This document shows positions 1 through 9,874 of a stretch of 64,000 nt of DNA, piece by piece. Within the stretch, counting starts at the first letter, position 1. Every line of letters starts with the position of its first letter. The position numbers and the translations under genes are program-made. Source of the DNA: Lamprobacter modestohalophilus. GTDB taxonomy: Bacteria > Pseudomonadota > Gammaproteobacteria > Chromatiales > Chromatiaceae. Location: positions 81,290-145,289 of the forward strand of contig NZ_NRRY01000007.1 in NCBI RefSeq assembly GCF_016583905.1, in the 5' to 3' direction. The notes under the pieces were generated by a model. That model was not told the origin of the DNA and searched no databases. It saw only the letters and a list, made by a program, of their open reading frames with translations.

Positions 1-183
1 GAGAACAGGATGAAGGTGCAGCTCGTACGGAGCATGCACGGGCGCTTGAAGACGCACCAAGCTTGTGTCCGCGGCCTTGGCTTGCGGCGCATGCACCAGA
101 TCGTCGAGGTGGAAGACACGCCGGCGACCCGTGGCATGGTGAACAAGGTGCAATACATGGTTCGCGTTTTGGGGGACGGTTGA
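1..183 (+). CDS. rpmD: 50S ribosomal protein L30 (5' end outside window)
   Basis: Structural protein of the large ribosomal subunit. The frame reads [16 protein letters not shown], then GLGLRRM and [19 protein letters not shown], the characteristic L30 signature. An ATG lies at position 10, but the frame is open to base 1 and no well-spaced ribosome binding site precedes that ATG, so the true start is probably just upstream of the window. From the ATG it would be 57 aa, close to the family size of about 60. The TGA stop lies one base before the rplO start, the usual spc-operon arrangement. Confidence 0.93.
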   Translation, partial: ENRMKVQLVRSMHGRLKTHQACVRGLGLRRMHQIVEVEDTPATRGMVNKVQYMVRVLGDG

Positions 184-184
184 G

Positions 185-628
185 ATGCGTCTGAACACTC
201 TTTCGCCTGATGCAGGCAGTCGCCCCGATGCCAAGCGCGTTGGTCGCGGCATCGGTAGCGGGCTCGGCAAGACTGCGGGACGTGGTCATAAGGGCCAAAA
301 GTCGCGGACCGGTGGTTTCCACAAGACTGGCTTCGAAGGCGGCCAGATGCCGCTGCAACGGCGACTGCCAAAGGTGGGCTTTCGCTCGCGCAAGGCGGCA
401 AGCAAAGACGAGATTCGGCTCAGTGAGCTGAAGCGACTCGACAGCACCGAGGTCGACCTGGCAAGCCTCCGCGCTGCGGGCCTGATCACGGGCGCGGTGT
501 CAAGCGTGAAGTTGATCAAGTCCGGTGACGTTGATCGCGCCTACCAAGTAACAGGGCTGGGTGTGACAGCCGGTGCGCGTGCCGTAATCGAAGCGGCCGG
601 CGGCTCGGTTGCCGACAGCGACAGCTAA
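185..628 (+). CDS. rplO: 50S ribosomal protein L15
   Basis: Large-subunit protein of 147 aa that binds 23S rRNA late in assembly. The N-terminus has the typical glycine/arginine-rich stretch ([20 protein letters not shown], about residues 21-40), followed by [21 protein letters not shown]. The ATG is one base after the rpmD stop and secY follows 30 bp downstream, matching the conserved rpmD-rplO-secY order. Confidence 0.97.
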   Translation: MRLNTLSPDAGSRPDAKRVGRGIGSGLGKTAGRGHKGQKSRTGGFHKTGFEGGQMPLQRRLPKVGFRSRKAASKDEIRLSELKRLDSTEVDLASLRAAGLITGAVSSVKLIKSGDVDRAYQVTGLGVTAGARAVIEAAGGSVADSDS

Positions 629-658
629 ACCAGCAAGGGCGAACCAGGGGCGATCCAA

Positions 659-2011
659 ATGGCGAAGAACACGGCGTCAATGATGCAGTCACTCGGCGGC
701 ATGGGCCGGCTGACTGAGCTGCGGCAGCGTCTGCTGTTCGTGCTCGGCGCGCTGCTCGTCTACCGGATCGGCACCTTCATCCCGGTTCCCGGGGTGAATC
801 CTGAAGCCCTAGCCGTACTCTTCGATCAAAACCAGGGCTCGATCCTTGACATGTTCAACATGTTCTCGGGTGGTGCGCTCGAGCGCGCGAGCATCCTGGC
901 ACTCGGGATCATGCCGTACATTTCGGCCAGCATCATCATGCAGCTGATGTCGGCCGTGATCCCCCAGCTCGAACAATTGAAGAAAGAGGGTGAGGCCGGT
1001 CGACGCAAGATCACCCAGTACACCCGCTATGGCACCGTGGTGCTGGCGACCTTCCAAGCAATCGGTATCTCGATTGCGTTGCAGGGGCAGACGGCTGGCG
1101 GCTCGTCGTTGGTGGTGCAGCAGGGATTTGGCTTCGTGTTCACCGCTGCGGTGTCGTTGGTGACCGGAACCATGTTTCTGATGTGGCTTGGTGAGCAGAT
1201 TACCGAGCGCGGAATCGGCAATGGCATCTCGCTGATCATCTTCGCTGGTATTGTGGCCGGTCTGCCGGCGGCGGTTGGCGGCACCCTTGAATTGGTTCGC
1301 ACGGGCGAGATGAACGCACTGGCGGTCTTGGTCTTGTTCGCCCTGGCACTCGCGGTGACCGCATTCGTGGTTTTCGTCGAACGCGGCCAAAGGCGAATAA
1401 CAGTTAACTATGCTCGACGACAACAAGGGCGTCGCATGTTAGCCGCACAAAGCACGCATTTGCCCTTGAAGCTCAACATGGCCGGCGTGATCCCACCGAT
1501 CTTCGCGTCCAGTATCATTCTCTTTCCGGGTACCCTCGGCCAATGGTTCGGCCAGTCCGAGAACATGCGTTGGCTCGCAGACTTAACCAGTAAGTTGTCG
1601 CCAGGCGAGCCGGTTTACGTCATCTTTTATGCGACGGCGATCATCTTCTTCTGCTTCTTCTATACGGCCCTGGTGTTCAACGCCAAGGATACGGCGGACA
1701 ACCTGAAGCGCTCGGGCGCGTTCATCCCTGGTATTCGGCCTGGAGAGCAGACGGCTCGCTACATCGATTCGGTGATGACTCGGCTCACCGCCGCAGGGGC
1801 GCTCTACATCACTGCGGTCTGTCTGTTGCCGGAGTTCTTGATCGTCGGCTGGAATGTGCCGTTCTACTTTGGTGGGACTTCATTGCTGATCGTCGTGGTC
1901 GTGGTGATGGACTTCATGGCCCAGGTGCAGGCGCATCTGATGTCGCACCAGTATGAGGGCCTCATGAAGAAGGCCAACCTGAAAGCGCCAGGGGCTGGCC
2001 TGACACGCTAG
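659..2011 (+). CDS. secY: Protein translocase subunit SecY
   Basis: Channel-forming subunit of the inner-membrane SecYEG translocon, 450 aa with about ten transmembrane segments. Recognisable blocks include [20 protein letters not shown] near the N-terminus, the plug and helix-2 region [20 protein letters not shown], and the cytoplasmic loop [20 protein letters not shown]. The length is normal for proteobacterial SecY. It sits in the spc operon between rplO and rpmJ. Confidence 0.98.
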   Translation: MAKNTASMMQSLGGMGRLTELRQRLLFVLGALLVYRIGTFIPVPGVNPEALAVLFDQNQGSILDMFNMFSGGALERASILALGIMPYISASIIMQLMSAVIPQLEQLKKEGEAGRRKITQYTRYGTVVLATFQAIGISIALQGQTAGGSSLVVQQGFGFVFTAAVSLVTGTMFLMWLGEQITERGIGNGISLIIFAGIVAGLPAAVGGTLELVRTGEMNALAVLVLFALALAVTAFVVFVERGQRRITVNYARRQQGRRMLAAQSTHLPLKLNMAGVIPPIFASSIILFPGTLGQWFGQSENMRWLADLTSKLSPGEPVYVIFYATAIIFFCFFYTALVFNAKDTADNLKRSGAFIPGIRPGEQTARYIDSVMTRLTAAGALYITAVCLLPEFLIVGWNVPFYFGGTSLLIVVVVVMDFMAQVQAHLMSHQYEGLMKKANLKAPGAGLTR

Positions 2012-2115
2012 CGAAGCGTTTTCATCACCTACTCGCTGTTCGCTGAGGTAACGCGACGCGCAATCGGCGCGAGCGACTCGGCCTGCAACCCTTTACATCG
2101 AAAACGGAGACAATT

Positions 2116-2229
2116 ATGAAGGTAAGAGCATCTGTCAAAAAGATGTGCCGCCACTGCAAGACGATTCGTCGTAACGGCACCATTCGTGTGATCTGCAAAG
2201 ACCCGCGCCACAAACAGCGCCAGGGTTAG
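2116..2229 (+). CDS. rpmJ: 50S ribosomal protein L36 (zinc-binding type)
   Basis: A 37-aa protein beginning [16 protein letters not shown] and ending DPRHKQRQG. It keeps the zinc-ribbon ligands Cys11, Cys14, Cys27 and His32, so it is the zinc-dependent (C+) form. An AACGGAGA-like ribosome binding site precedes the ATG. secY-rpmJ-rpsM is the standard gammaproteobacterial order. Confidence 0.95.
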   Translation: MKVRASVKKMCRHCKTIRRNGTIRVICKDPRHKQRQG

Positions 2230-2334
2230 CGAGCGGAAGCCTGCTGCCGCTTCCAACGTAAGGCGCACGGTGCTACACTGCTCTGTTTACACTTTTTCTT
2301 CTGACAGAACTGAACGCTTAGGAGCGCAACGCGC

Positions 2335-2691
2335 ATGGCTCGAATCGCCGGAGTCAATATTCCAGACCGCAAACATGCGGTCATTGCCTTGACATCGATC
2401 TACGGGATCGGGCGGACTCGGGCGGCCTCGATCTGCGAGGCCGCACAGGTGCCGACCACCGCGCCCATCCGTACATTGAGCGAAGACGAGATCGATCGTC
2501 TGCGTAACGAGGTGAGCAAATTTTCGGTCGAAGGCGACCTCCGGCGTGAGGTATCGATGAATATCAAGCGCTTGATGGACCTTGGCTGTAATCGTGGGAT
2601 TCGGCATCGTCGCGGCCTGCCGCTGCGCGGCCAACGCACGCGCACCAACGCGCGGACGCGTAAGGGACCGCGGCGCCCAGTTCGTCGTTAA
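2335..2691 (+). CDS. rpsM: 30S ribosomal protein S13
   Basis: Small-subunit head protein of 118 aa that contacts the P-site tRNA and forms the B1 bridges to the 50S subunit. It shows the family opening [20 protein letters not shown], the helix-hairpin-helix YGIGRTRA, and the basic C-terminal tail [20 protein letters not shown]. An AGGAG site lies about 10 bases before the ATG. It is the first gene of the alpha-operon order S13-S11-S4-rpoA-L17. Confidence 0.97.
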   Translation: MARIAGVNIPDRKHAVIALTSIYGIGRTRAASICEAAQVPTTAPIRTLSEDEIDRLRNEVSKFSVEGDLRREVSMNIKRLMDLGCNRGIRHRRGLPLRGQRTRTNARTRKGPRRPVRR

Positions 2692-2772
2692 CACCGTTCA
2701 AGGGCTCTGTCCGACCGGCGCGGGATCGCGCTGGCGGCAGGGATCGCCTTTTCCGCTCGGAGACAGATTACA

Positions 2773-3159
2773 GTGGCTAAACAGCTGCGCACGCGCAAAA
2801 AAGTAAAGAAGCAGGTGGCGGATGGGGTGGCACACATCCATGCCTCCTTCAACAACACCATCATCACGATTACCGATCGGCAGGGTAATGCCTTGACCTG
2901 GGCAACCTCCGGCGGCTCCGGTTTTCGCGGCTCGCGTAAGAGCACACCGTTTGCGGCGCAGGTCGCTGCAACGCGTGCTGGCCAAGCCGCAAAGGAGTTC
3001 GGTGTCGTGAATCTTGACGTTCATGTCAAGGGACCCGGCCCGGGCCGCGAATCGGCGGTCCGAGCGCTGAACAACGCCGGTTTCAAGGTTGCGAGCATCA
3101 CCGACGTGACGCCGATCCCACACAATGGTTGCCGACCGCCGAAGAAGCGGCGCGTATAA
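2773..3159 (+). CDS. rpsK: 30S ribosomal protein S11 (GTG start)
   Basis: Platform protein of the 30S subunit, 128 aa. The core [20 protein letters not shown] and [20 protein letters not shown] are highly conserved, and the C-terminus [15 protein letters not shown] is diagnostic. Translation starts at GTG (2773), which gives the family length; no ATG in frame would fit. rpsD starts 13 bp after the stop. Confidence 0.97.
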   Translation: MAKQLRTRKKVKKQVADGVAHIHASFNNTIITITDRQGNALTWATSGGSGFRGSRKSTPFAAQVAATRAGQAAKEFGVVNLDVHVKGPGPGRESAVRALNNAGFKVASITDVTPIPHNGCRPPKKRRV

Positions 3160-3172
3160 CGGGGCAGAGAAC

Positions 3173-3793
3173 ATGGCGAGATACATTGGTCCCACCTGCA
3201 AGCTTGCACGCCGCGAAGGCGTCGATCTTGGGCTCAAAAGCAGGGCGCGCGCGCTCGAGACCAAGTGCAACCTGGAGAAGCAGCCTGGTCAGGCGGCTGA
3301 TCGGCGGCGACGGCTCTCGGATTATGGCCTTCAGCTGCGAGAGAAGCAGAAGGTTCGGCGCACTTACGGCGTGATGGAGAAGCAGTTCCGCAATTATTAC
3401 GCTGAGGCGGCGCGCCGCAAGGGTGCCACTGGCGAAAACCTGCTGCAGCTCCTGGAGCGCAGGCTTGATAACGTGGTGTATCGGATGGGCTTTGGCGCGA
3501 CGCGCGCCGAGGCAAGGCAGCTGATCGGTCACAAGGGTGTGCTGGTCAACGGCAAAGTGGTTTCGATACCCTCCTACCAAGTGACGGTCGAAGACGAGAT
3601 CGAGGTTCGCGAGAAGGCGAAAAAGCAGGTGCGCGTACAAAACGCACTCGCGCTCGCTGAGGCGAACGGTTTCGCTGAATGGATCGATGTCGATAGTAAG
3701 TCAGCGAAAGGGGTCTTCAAGCGGATTCCAGACCGGGTCGATCTGCCGTCCGACATCAATGAGTCGCTCATCGTCGAGTTGTACTCGAAATAA
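3173..3793 (+). CDS. rpsD: 30S ribosomal protein S4
   Basis: Primary 16S rRNA-binding assembly protein, 206 aa. The start is the ATG at 3173 ([16 protein letters not shown]); the frame is open further upstream, but that part overlaps rpsK and is not conserved. The C-terminal half holds the S4 RNA-binding domain ([27 protein letters not shown]). Cys9 and Cys31 are present but the full zinc set of some S4 proteins is not. Confidence 0.97.
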   Translation: MARYIGPTCKLARREGVDLGLKSRARALETKCNLEKQPGQAADRRRRLSDYGLQLREKQKVRRTYGVMEKQFRNYYAEAARRKGATGENLLQLLERRLDNVVYRMGFGATRAEARQLIGHKGVLVNGKVVSIPSYQVTVEDEIEVREKAKKQVRVQNALALAEANGFAEWIDVDSKSAKGVFKRIPDRVDLPSDINESLIVELYSK

Positions 3794-3813
3794 CGCCGTC
3801 GAGGGAGTTTTCT

Positions 3814-4827
3814 ATGTCAGACGTCGCAGGCGGCTTTCTAAAGCCGCGCATCGTCAAGGTCGACCCCGTCGCCGGTAGTCCGAATCGCGCTAAGGTTTCG
3901 CTAGAGCCCTTCGAGCGCGGCTTTGGCCACACGCTCGGCAATGCGCTACGGCGGATCTTATTGTCGTCGATGGACGGTTTTGCCGTCACCGAGGTCGAGA
4001 TCCAAGGCATCCTGCATGAGTACACGACGATCGAGGGCGTGCAGCAGGACGTGCTCGAGATCCTGCTCAATCTGAAGCAGCTTGCAATCCGACTCCATGG
4101 TCGGGATGAGGCCACCTTCACGCTGAGCAAGGTTGGGCCTGGGGCGGTCACCGCGGGCGATATCAAAATCGACCACACCGCAGAGGTCGCGAACCCTGAC
4201 TTGGTGATCGCGAACCTGACAGGTAAGAGTGAGCTCAGCATGTCGCTGACCGTGCGTCGTGGCCGCGGCTATGAGCCCGCGAGTGTGCGCGAGGCAGCGA
4301 GCGGTGAGGAGCGGCCGATCGGCAAGCTGCCGCTCGATGCAACCTTCAGCCCGGTGCTGCGCGTTGCGATCGATGTCGAAGCGGCACGTGTCGAGCAGCG
4401 GACAGATCTTGATCGGCTGGTCATCGACATCGAGACCGACGGCACTCTCGATGTCAAAGATGCAGTACAGCGGGCAGCGACCATCTTGCGCGACCAGCTC
4501 AGTAGCTTTGTCGATCTCGACCAGTCCGGCCCAACCGACGGGGTCAGCGATGAGCGTCCGAGTGAGCCAGCCTATGATCCGATCTTGGTGCGGCCGGTCG
4601 ACGAGCTTGAATTGACAGTGCGCTCTGCGAACTGCCTGAAAGCAGAGAACATCTACCTCATCGGTGATCTGATTCAGCGCACCGAGGTTGAGTTGTTAAA
4701 GACACCCAATCTTGGTAAGAAGTCGCTCACTGAGATCAAGGATGTGCTGGCGACGCGGGGTTTATCACTCGGAATGCGTCTCGAGAACTGGCCACCCGAT
4801 AACATCGAAGAGTTGATGGTCAAATAA
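3814..4827 (+). CDS. rpoA: DNA-directed RNA polymerase alpha subunit
   Basis: Alpha subunit of RNA polymerase, 337 aa. The N-terminal dimerisation domain carries [20 protein letters not shown]; an acidic linker (about residues 235-250) leads to the C-terminal domain, which contacts UP elements and activators ([21 protein letters not shown], then the [11 protein letters not shown] helix-hairpin-helix). It lies between rpsD and rplQ as expected. Confidence 0.98.
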   Translation: MSDVAGGFLKPRIVKVDPVAGSPNRAKVSLEPFERGFGHTLGNALRRILLSSMDGFAVTEVEIQGILHEYTTIEGVQQDVLEILLNLKQLAIRLHGRDEATFTLSKVGPGAVTAGDIKIDHTAEVANPDLVIANLTGKSELSMSLTVRRGRGYEPASVREAASGEERPIGKLPLDATFSPVLRVAIDVEAARVEQRTDLDRLVIDIETDGTLDVKDAVQRAATILRDQLSSFVDLDQSGPTDGVSDERPSEPAYDPILVRPVDELELTVRSANCLKAENIYLIGDLIQRTEVELLKTPNLGKKSLTEIKDVLATRGLSLGMRLENWPPDNIEELMVK

Positions 4828-4888
4828 AGACCGGAACAGTAGGGGCCGGGCCAGTGGCGACCGGAACAGTACCGATCGGAACAGAACA
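4828..4888 (+). repeat. Short direct repeats in rpoA-rplQ spacer
   Basis: The 61-bp spacer holds GACCGGAACAGTA twice (4829-4841 and 4859-4871) and a third shortened copy, GATCGGAACAG, ending a few bases before the rplQ ATG. No strong Shine-Dalgarno sequence is visible for rplQ. The repeats look like a local tandem duplication. Confidence 0.6.
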
Positions 4889-5281
4889 ATGCGACATCAA
4901 AAAGCTGGAAGAAAACTCAATCGAAATAGCGCCCACCGCGAGGCGATGTTTCGCAACATGGCGGGCTCGCTGTTTCGGCACGAGCTGATCAAGACGACGC
5001 TGCCGAAGGCCAAGGAGCTGCGCCGTGTCGCAGAGCCCTTGATCACCTTGGCAAAGGAAGACTCGGTGCATCACCGCCGCCTCGCTTTTGCGCGGCTGCG
5101 GGATAAAGAGGTCGTCGGTAAGCTCTTTACCGAGCTCGGACCGCGTTATAGCGAGCGTCCCGGGGGCTATCTGCGCATCCTCAAATGTGGTTTTCGCGCA
5201 GGCGATGCGGCACCGATGGCCTATGTCGAGCTGGTCGATCGCCCGGCTGATGAGGCCATCACTGAGGCTGATAACGATTGA
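4889..5281 (+). CDS. rplQ: 50S ribosomal protein L17
   Basis: Large-subunit protein near the exit tunnel, 130 aa. It begins [20 protein letters not shown] and has the family block [20 protein letters not shown] and [20 protein letters not shown]. It is the last gene of the alpha operon and is followed by a hairpin terminator at about 5329. Confidence 0.97.
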   Translation: MRHQKAGRKLNRNSAHREAMFRNMAGSLFRHELIKTTLPKAKELRRVAEPLITLAKEDSVHHRRLAFARLRDKEVVGKLFTELGPRYSERPGGYLRILKCGFRAGDAAPMAYVELVDRPADEAITEADND

Positions 5282-5328
5282 CGCATGACCTCGTCAGTGG
5301 TGCAGTGATGCGCCGGTTTTGCGACGCT

Positions 5329-5351
5329 ACGGCCGGGCTTGACCCGGCCGT
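5329..5351 (+). terminator. Rho-independent terminator after rplQ
   Basis: A perfect 9-bp GC-rich stem (ACGGCCGGG / CCCGGCCGT) with a 5-base loop CTTGA, followed by a short T-containing tail (TTGCGTT). It sits 48 bp beyond the rplQ stop and most likely ends the spc/alpha ribosomal transcript. Confidence 0.75.
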
Positions 5352-5420
5352 TTGCGTTACGAGCCCAGCATCGGTTTCGAGCCCAGTCTAGTTTTGAGCG
5401 CGCTCTAGTTTTAAGCCAGA

Positions 5421-6164
5421 ATGATCGTGCAGCGCTGTGCTCGAATCGTCCTCCTGAGCGACTTTGGCGATGGACCCTATGTTGGGCAAATGCAGCTTCG
5501 GCTGACCGAGCTTGCGCCAAACGTCCCGGTCGTCACGCTCACCTCGGATCTCCCACCGTTCCGACCAGATCTGGCTGCCTACCTGCTGCCCGGACTGCAG
5601 TCTGGGATGCCGCTAGAGACGGTCTATTGCTGTGTGGTTGATCCCGGGGTTGGCACGAGCCGAGAGGTGATCATCGCGCGGCGGGGTGCAGATTGGTGGC
5701 TGGGGCCCGATAACGGGCTGCTCGTGCCCTTGTTACAAGGTCAAACAGACCTAGATATCTATCGGCTCAAGTGGCGCCCTGCGCAACTCTCAGCGAGTTT
5801 TCACGGGCGGGACCTGTTTGTGCCGGTTGCGGCCCGCTTGGTGCTCGGCGACCTGCCGGCGGCAGAGCGCATCATATTCGCTCAGCTCGTCGGCGCCGAT
5901 TGGCCAGCGGAACGGGCCTGCATCTGCTACGTCGATGCGTTTGGCAATCTCATGACGGGTCTCCAAGCAGACGGCCTGGCAGCGGATGCCGATTTGCTGG
6001 CCGCTGGTCAACGGCTGAAGGCGGCGCGGACCTTCGCCGATGTCGCCGTGGGCGAGGCCTTTTGGTATCGCAACGCCTTCGGCCTGGTCGAGCTTGCAGT
6101 GAACCAAGGGCGCGCCGATGCTCACCTGGGGCTGGGCCTCGGTGACTCGGTGGAGCTGGGTTAA
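5421..6164 (+). CDS. SAM hydroxide adenosyltransferase-like protein (DUF62 family)
   Basis: A 247-aa protein of the DUF62 / S-adenosyl-L-methionine hydroxide adenosyltransferase family, which hydrolyses SAM to adenosine and methionine. Visible family blocks are LLSDFGDGPYVGQMQLRL (the N-terminal SDFG-type motif), VVDPGVGTSR, WWLGPDNGLL and SFHGRDLFVPVAARL. It starts 70 bp after the ribosomal terminator and is followed closely by pip. The cellular role of the family in most bacteria is not established. Confidence 0.88.
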   Translation: MIVQRCARIVLLSDFGDGPYVGQMQLRLTELAPNVPVVTLTSDLPPFRPDLAAYLLPGLQSGMPLETVYCCVVDPGVGTSREVIIARRGADWWLGPDNGLLVPLLQGQTDLDIYRLKWRPAQLSASFHGRDLFVPVAARLVLGDLPAAERIIFAQLVGADWPAERACICYVDAFGNLMTGLQADGLAADADLLAAGQRLKAARTFADVAVGEAFWYRNAFGLVELAVNQGRADAHLGLGLGDSVELG

Positions 6165-6214
6165 CGGGTTCCGGAACCTTGAATTCGCCGTCATGTCCTC
6201 ATCTAGCGTTGGCC

Positions 6215-7228
6215 ATGAACGATGAGTACCTGAACGTGCAAAAGACTAGCAGCGCCTTGTATCCACCGATTGAGCCCTTCGCTGTTGATCGCCTTGCCGT
6301 TGGCGAGGGTCATGAGCTCTACCTCGAGCAATCCGGAAACCGCGACGGCATTCCAGCGGTGTTCTTGCACGGTGGACCAGGCGCTGGTTGCGGCCCCTCG
6401 CATCGTCGCTTCTTCGATCCCGAGCGCTACCGAATCATCCTCTTCGACCAACGCGGTTGCGGCCGCTCCCGACCGCACGCGAGTATCGAGCACAACAGCA
6501 CCTGGGACCTGGTTGCTGATATGGAGCGGATTCGCGCGCATCTCGGCATCGATCGCTGGCTGGTCTTTGGTGGCTCCTGGGGCTCGACACTGGCCTTGGC
6601 CTACGCCGAAACCTATCCGGAGCGGGTCAGCGCCTTGGTGCTGCGTGGGATCTTTCTCTGCCGCCCGGAGGAGATCGCCTGGTTCTATCAGCAGGGCGCG
6701 AGCTGGATCTTCCCAGACCACTGGCGTGATTTCTTGGCACCGATCCCTGAGTCCGAGCACGGCGATCTGCTCCAGGCCTATCATCGCCGTCTGACCGGAT
6801 CGGATGCAGAGACGCGGTTGGCCGCGGCCAAGGCCTGGTCGATTTGGGAGGGGCGCTGTGCAACGCTGTTGCCGGACCCTGACATCCGCCGCACCTTCAG
6901 CGACGAGCGGCTTGCGCTCAGCCTGGCGCGGATCGAATGCCACTATTTTGTCCATCAAGCATTCTTGCGGCCGAATCAGTTATTGGAGGATGCGCCCAGG
7001 CTCAGTGAGATCCCCGGCGTCATCGTGCACGGTCGCTATGATTTGATCTGCCCTTTGCGCTCCGCTTGGGAGCTGGCGGCGGCTTGGCCACGCGCATCGC
7101 TCGAGGTGATCGCCGATGCCGGCCACGCTGCCTTCGAGCCGGGGATCGCCCGCGCGCTAGTGGCGGCGACCGACCGGATGGCTGCTGAGCTCGATCCGGA
7201 GCGGCCAAGCGCTGAGTCGATGGGATGA
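6215..7228 (+). CDS. pip: Proline iminopeptidase
   Basis: Alpha/beta-hydrolase that removes N-terminal proline from peptides, 337 aa from the ATG at 6215 (MNDEYLNVQ); an in-frame TTG at 6179 would add 12 unconserved residues. It shows the oxyanion block HGGPGAGCGP, the DQRGCGRS loop and the nucleophile elbow GGSWGS; the acid and His are in HGRYDLICP and DAGHAAFE. Its stop overlaps the dtd start by 4 bp, indicating co-translation. Confidence 0.95.
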   Translation: MNDEYLNVQKTSSALYPPIEPFAVDRLAVGEGHELYLEQSGNRDGIPAVFLHGGPGAGCGPSHRRFFDPERYRIILFDQRGCGRSRPHASIEHNSTWDLVADMERIRAHLGIDRWLVFGGSWGSTLALAYAETYPERVSALVLRGIFLCRPEEIAWFYQQGASWIFPDHWRDFLAPIPESEHGDLLQAYHRRLTGSDAETRLAAAKAWSIWEGRCATLLPDPDIRRTFSDERLALSLARIECHYFVHQAFLRPNQLLEDAPRLSEIPGVIVHGRYDLICPLRSAWELAAAWPRASLEVIADAGHAAFEPGIARALVAATDRMAAELDPERPSAESMG

Positions 7229-7662
7229 TCGGCTTATTACAGCGGGTTCGCGCGGCCCAAGTCGAGGTTGAGGGTGAAACGATCGGCGCCATCGGCCGCG
7301 GTCTGTTGGTATTGGTCGGGGTGCAGCAGGGTGACACCGACCCGCGCGCGACCCGGTTGCTGGAGCGGCTGCTGAGCTATCGGGTGTTTGCCGATGACAC
7401 CGGCCGTATGAACCTGAGCCTGGTCGATGTGGGTGGCGGCTTGCTGTTGGTGCCCCAGTTCACGCTGGCTGCCGAGACCAAGAAGGGCACCCGCGCGAGT
7501 TTCACCAGTGCCGCTGCTCCTGCGGAGGGAGAGCGGCTCTTCCATCTGCTGCTCGAGCAGGCGCGTGCCTGTCATCGCCCGGTCGCCAGCGGGCGTTTTG
7601 GTGCCGACATGCAGGTCACGCTAACCAATGATGGGCCAGTGACCTTCTGGCTCGAGTCTTGA
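7225..7662 (+). CDS. dtd: D-aminoacyl-tRNA deacylase
   Basis: Hydrolyses D-aminoacyl-tRNAs (and Gly-tRNA-Ala), preventing D-amino acid incorporation; 145 aa. It has the start MIGLLQRVRAAQVEVEGE, the catalytic SQ-like block PQFTLAAETKKGTRASF (PQFTL is typical), and a C-terminal GRFGADMQVTLTNDGPVTF containing the cross-subunit Gly-cisPro-type region. It overlaps pip by 4 bp (ATGA). Confidence 0.96.
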   Translation: MIGLLQRVRAAQVEVEGETIGAIGRGLLVLVGVQQGDTDPRATRLLERLLSYRVFADDTGRMNLSLVDVGGGLLLVPQFTLAAETKKGTRASFTSAAAPAEGERLFHLLLEQARACHRPVASGRFGADMQVTLTNDGPVTFWLES

Positions 7663-7693
7663 GTGCTGTCTATACTGTGCAGTTGCCACCGCG

Positions 7694-7772
7694 CTTACCG
7701 CTGACTTTGTCGCCGACTTTTTGCCGCTGACTTTTGCCGCTGACTTTTTGCCGCTGACTTTTTGCCGCTGAC
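7694..7772. repeat. Degenerate 12-14 bp tandem repeat, dtd-hisB spacer
   Basis: About six head-to-tail copies of a unit close to GCCGCTGACTTTTT fill most of the 130 bp between dtd and hisB. Copies vary in the number of T residues (12, 13 and 14 bp units), suggesting growth by replication slippage. No open reading frame or clear promoter is evident within it. Confidence 0.85.
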
Positions 7773-7792
7773 CGGGAGCCCGCCATCTGATC

Positions 7793-8401
7793 ATGAGTGC
7801 AGAACCCCTCGTCCATCGCATCGCTGAGATCGAGCGCAAGACCCTCGAGACCCAGGTGCGCGTGAAGCTCGATCTCGACGGGGTCGGCCGTGCGCGGTTC
7901 GAGACTGGCGTGCCCTTTCTCGAGCACATGCTGGATCAGATTGCCCGCCATGGTCTGATCGATCTCGACGTGCAGGCAGAAGGGGATCTGCAGATCGACG
8001 CGCATCATACGGTTGAAGACGTTGGCATCACGCTCGGCCAGGCACTCGCCGCGGCCTTAGGCGACAAAGCCGGCATCCGCCGTTATGGCCATGCCTATGT
8101 GCCCCTCGACGAGGCACTCTCGCGGGTGGTGGTCGATCTCTCTGGGCGGCCGATGCTGACCTACGAGGTGCCCTATACGCGGGCCTTGATCGGTGGCTTC
8201 GATGTTGATCTACTGCGCGAGTTCTTCCAAGGCCTGGTCAACCACGCCGCGATGACACTGCAGATCGATAATCTGCGCGGCATCAACGCCCATCATCAGG
8301 CCGAGACCGTCTTCAAGGCGTTTGGCCGCGCGCTGCGCATGGCTGTCGAGCCCGATCCACGCATGGCAGGCGTGATGCCTTCAACCAAGGGCAGCCTCTG
8401 A
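7793..8401 (+). CDS. hisB: Imidazoleglycerol-phosphate dehydratase
   Basis: Catalyses the dehydration of imidazoleglycerol phosphate in histidine synthesis; 202 aa, the monofunctional type without the N-terminal phosphatase of enterobacteria. Metal-binding histidine motifs are visible: [21 protein letters not shown], then NHAAMTL and [18 protein letters not shown]. Only hisA and hisE of the usual downstream genes follow. Confidence 0.97.
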   Translation: MSAEPLVHRIAEIERKTLETQVRVKLDLDGVGRARFETGVPFLEHMLDQIARHGLIDLDVQAEGDLQIDAHHTVEDVGITLGQALAAALGDKAGIRRYGHAYVPLDEALSRVVVDLSGRPMLTYEVPYTRALIGGFDVDLLREFFQGLVNHAAMTLQIDNLRGINAHHQAETVFKAFGRALRMAVEPDPRMAGVMPSTKGSL

Positions 8402-8687
8402 ACAGCGGCTGTGAGCCTCTCGCCTCGATCGACCCGCTTGCCGAGCGCCGAGCCTGCCCTGGCCGCGACGCAGGCAGCTCGCCGGGCTCAAGTTGGCCGT
8501 GGCTCGGTTGATTGGCGGTCTCTTGCCTCGCGGCGTCTAAGGCGCGATCCGCGTTGACCGACATCGCCGAAGGTCCACTCAGCGGCCGCTCGGGCAGAGG
8601 CACGGGCGGAGCCAATAAGGCGCGCGATCAGGCGCGCGATCAGGCGCGCCGTCGTATTCACCCCAATCGCCCGCCGGAGGGCCCTCG
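8402..8687. other. Spacer where hisH would be expected
   Basis: The 286 bp between hisB and hisA contain no glutamine-amidotransferase motif and no convincing gene. A frame at 8512-8697 is open but has low-complexity composition. Near 8618-8650 GCGCGCGATCAG is repeated in tandem. hisH normally occupies this position in gammaproteobacterial his operons. Confidence 0.7.
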
Positions 8688-9428
8688 ATGTTGCTGATTC
8701 CCGCTATCGACCTGAAGGACGGCCGCTGTGTGCGTCTGCGACAGGGCCGCATGGACGACGAGACGGTGTTCTCGGATGACCCGGTTGAGGTCGCCGGTCG
8801 CTGGGTCGCCGAAGGCGCGAAGCGGCTGCATCTGGTCGATCTGAATGGGGCCTTCGCTGGCGAGCCGGTCAACGGTGATGCGATCCGCGCCATCGTTGCC
8901 GCCTTTCCCGATCTGCCGATCCAGGTCGGCGGTGGCATTCGCGACGAGCAAACGATCGGCGCCTATCTCGAGGCGGGGGTGCAGTGGTGCATCATTGGCA
9001 CTCAGGCGGTCAAGGAACCCGAGTTGGTGACGCGTGCCTGCGCGGCCTTTCCAGGCCATCTCATCGTTGGGCTGGATGCCAAAGACGGTCAGGTCGCGAT
9101 CAATGGCTGGGCCGAGGTCACCGAGCACCGCGTCGAGGCCCTGTCGCAACGCTTCGAGAACGACGGTGTCGAAGCCATCGTCTACACCGATATCGGCCGT
9201 GACGGTATGCTGACGGGGCCCAATATCGAGGCCACTCGCGCCCTGGCTGACGCGATTCGTATCCCGGTGATCGCCTCGGGTGGCGTCACCAATCTGGACG
9301 ATCTCAAGGCATTAGTGGCGGTGGCCGAGCCGGGCATCATTGGCGCGATCACCGGTCGCGCCATCTACGAAGGCACGCTCGACTTCGCTGAAGGGCAGCG
9401 GGTGGCGGCTGGTACTGGTGATGCCTGA
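8688..9428 (+). CDS. hisA: Phosphoribosyl-formimino-AICAR-phosphate isomerase
   Basis: ProFAR isomerase, a TIM-barrel enzyme of histidine synthesis, 246 aa. It opens [20 protein letters not shown] with the catalytic Asp of AIDLKDG, has [10 protein letters not shown] as the first phosphate loop, the second catalytic Asp in [14 protein letters not shown], and [11 protein letters not shown] as the second phosphate loop. A GGAGGG ribosome binding site precedes the ATG. No hisF follows. Confidence 0.97.
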   Translation: MLLIPAIDLKDGRCVRLRQGRMDDETVFSDDPVEVAGRWVAEGAKRLHLVDLNGAFAGEPVNGDAIRAIVAAFPDLPIQVGGGIRDEQTIGAYLEAGVQWCIIGTQAVKEPELVTRACAAFPGHLIVGLDAKDGQVAINGWAEVTEHRVEALSQRFENDGVEAIVYTDIGRDGMLTGPNIEATRALADAIRIPVIASGGVTNLDDLKALVAVAEPGIIGAITGRAIYEGTLDFAEGQRVAAGTGDA

Positions 9429-9474
9429 AGCCAGCGTATGGCGGCATCCATCGCTCCGACGTTTGGGATGGCGA

Positions 9475-9493
9475 AGCGTCATGTATTGACGCT
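9475..9493. other. Perfect hairpin in hisA-hisE spacer
   Basis: AGCGTCA - TGTAT - TGACGCT, a 7-bp perfect inverted repeat with a 5-base loop, inside the 128-bp spacer that replaces hisF-hisI. It has no T tract, so it is a weak terminator candidate at best; related GCGTCA / TGACGC words recur shortly downstream. Confidence 0.55.
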
Positions 9494-9556
9494 GAAACAG
9501 AGGCGTCATCTTCCGGAGTGGTGACGCGCCATGTACTTTAAGAGGAGGCTGAAAGC

Positions 9557-9874
9557 TTGTCCGATGTCCTGAATCGACTCTCCGAGGTGTTGGAAGAACG
9601 CAAGGGCGCTGACCCCAGCACCTCCTATGTCGCCAAGCTCTACGATAAGGGGCTAGATGCCATCCTAAAGAAGATTGGCGAGGAGGCCACCGAGACCGTG
9701 ATGGCCGCGAAGGATGGTGATCCGGATAAGCTGGTCTACGAACTGGCCGACCTCTGGTTCCATTCGCTGGTGCTGATGGCGGATCAGGGGCTGCATCCGG
9801 ATGCGGTACTCGCCGAGCTGGATCGGCGTTTCGGGCTCTCCGGGCTCACCGAGAAGGCATCAAGGCCGGATTAA
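9557..9874 (+). CDS. hisE: Phosphoribosyl-ATP diphosphatase (TTG start)
   Basis: Second step of histidine synthesis, a MazG-like all-alpha enzyme of 105 aa. The core [15 protein letters not shown] followed by [16 protein letters not shown] gives the metal-binding acidic residues. Translation most likely begins at TTG (9557): a strong AAGAGGAGG site ends 8 bases upstream and the product has family length. It is separate from HisI, which is absent here. Confidence 0.94.
   Translation: MSDVLNRLSEVLEERKGADPSTSYVAKLYDKGLDAILKKIGEEATETVMAAKDGDPDKLVYELADLWFHSLVLMADQGLHPDAVLAELDRRFGLSGLTEKASRPD

Noticed and set aside
2012..2115. Separate alpha-operon promoter between secY and rpmJ
   Set aside because: No convincing -35/-10 pair at suitable spacing was found by eye.
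6203..6958. 251-aa open frame opposite pip
   Set aside because: Mirror of pip codons; no protein-like features.
8512..8697. Possible hisH remnant between hisB and hisA
   Set aside because: The translated frame (MAVSCLAASKARSALTDIAE start) has no amidotransferase motif and includes a GCGCGCGATCAG repeat.
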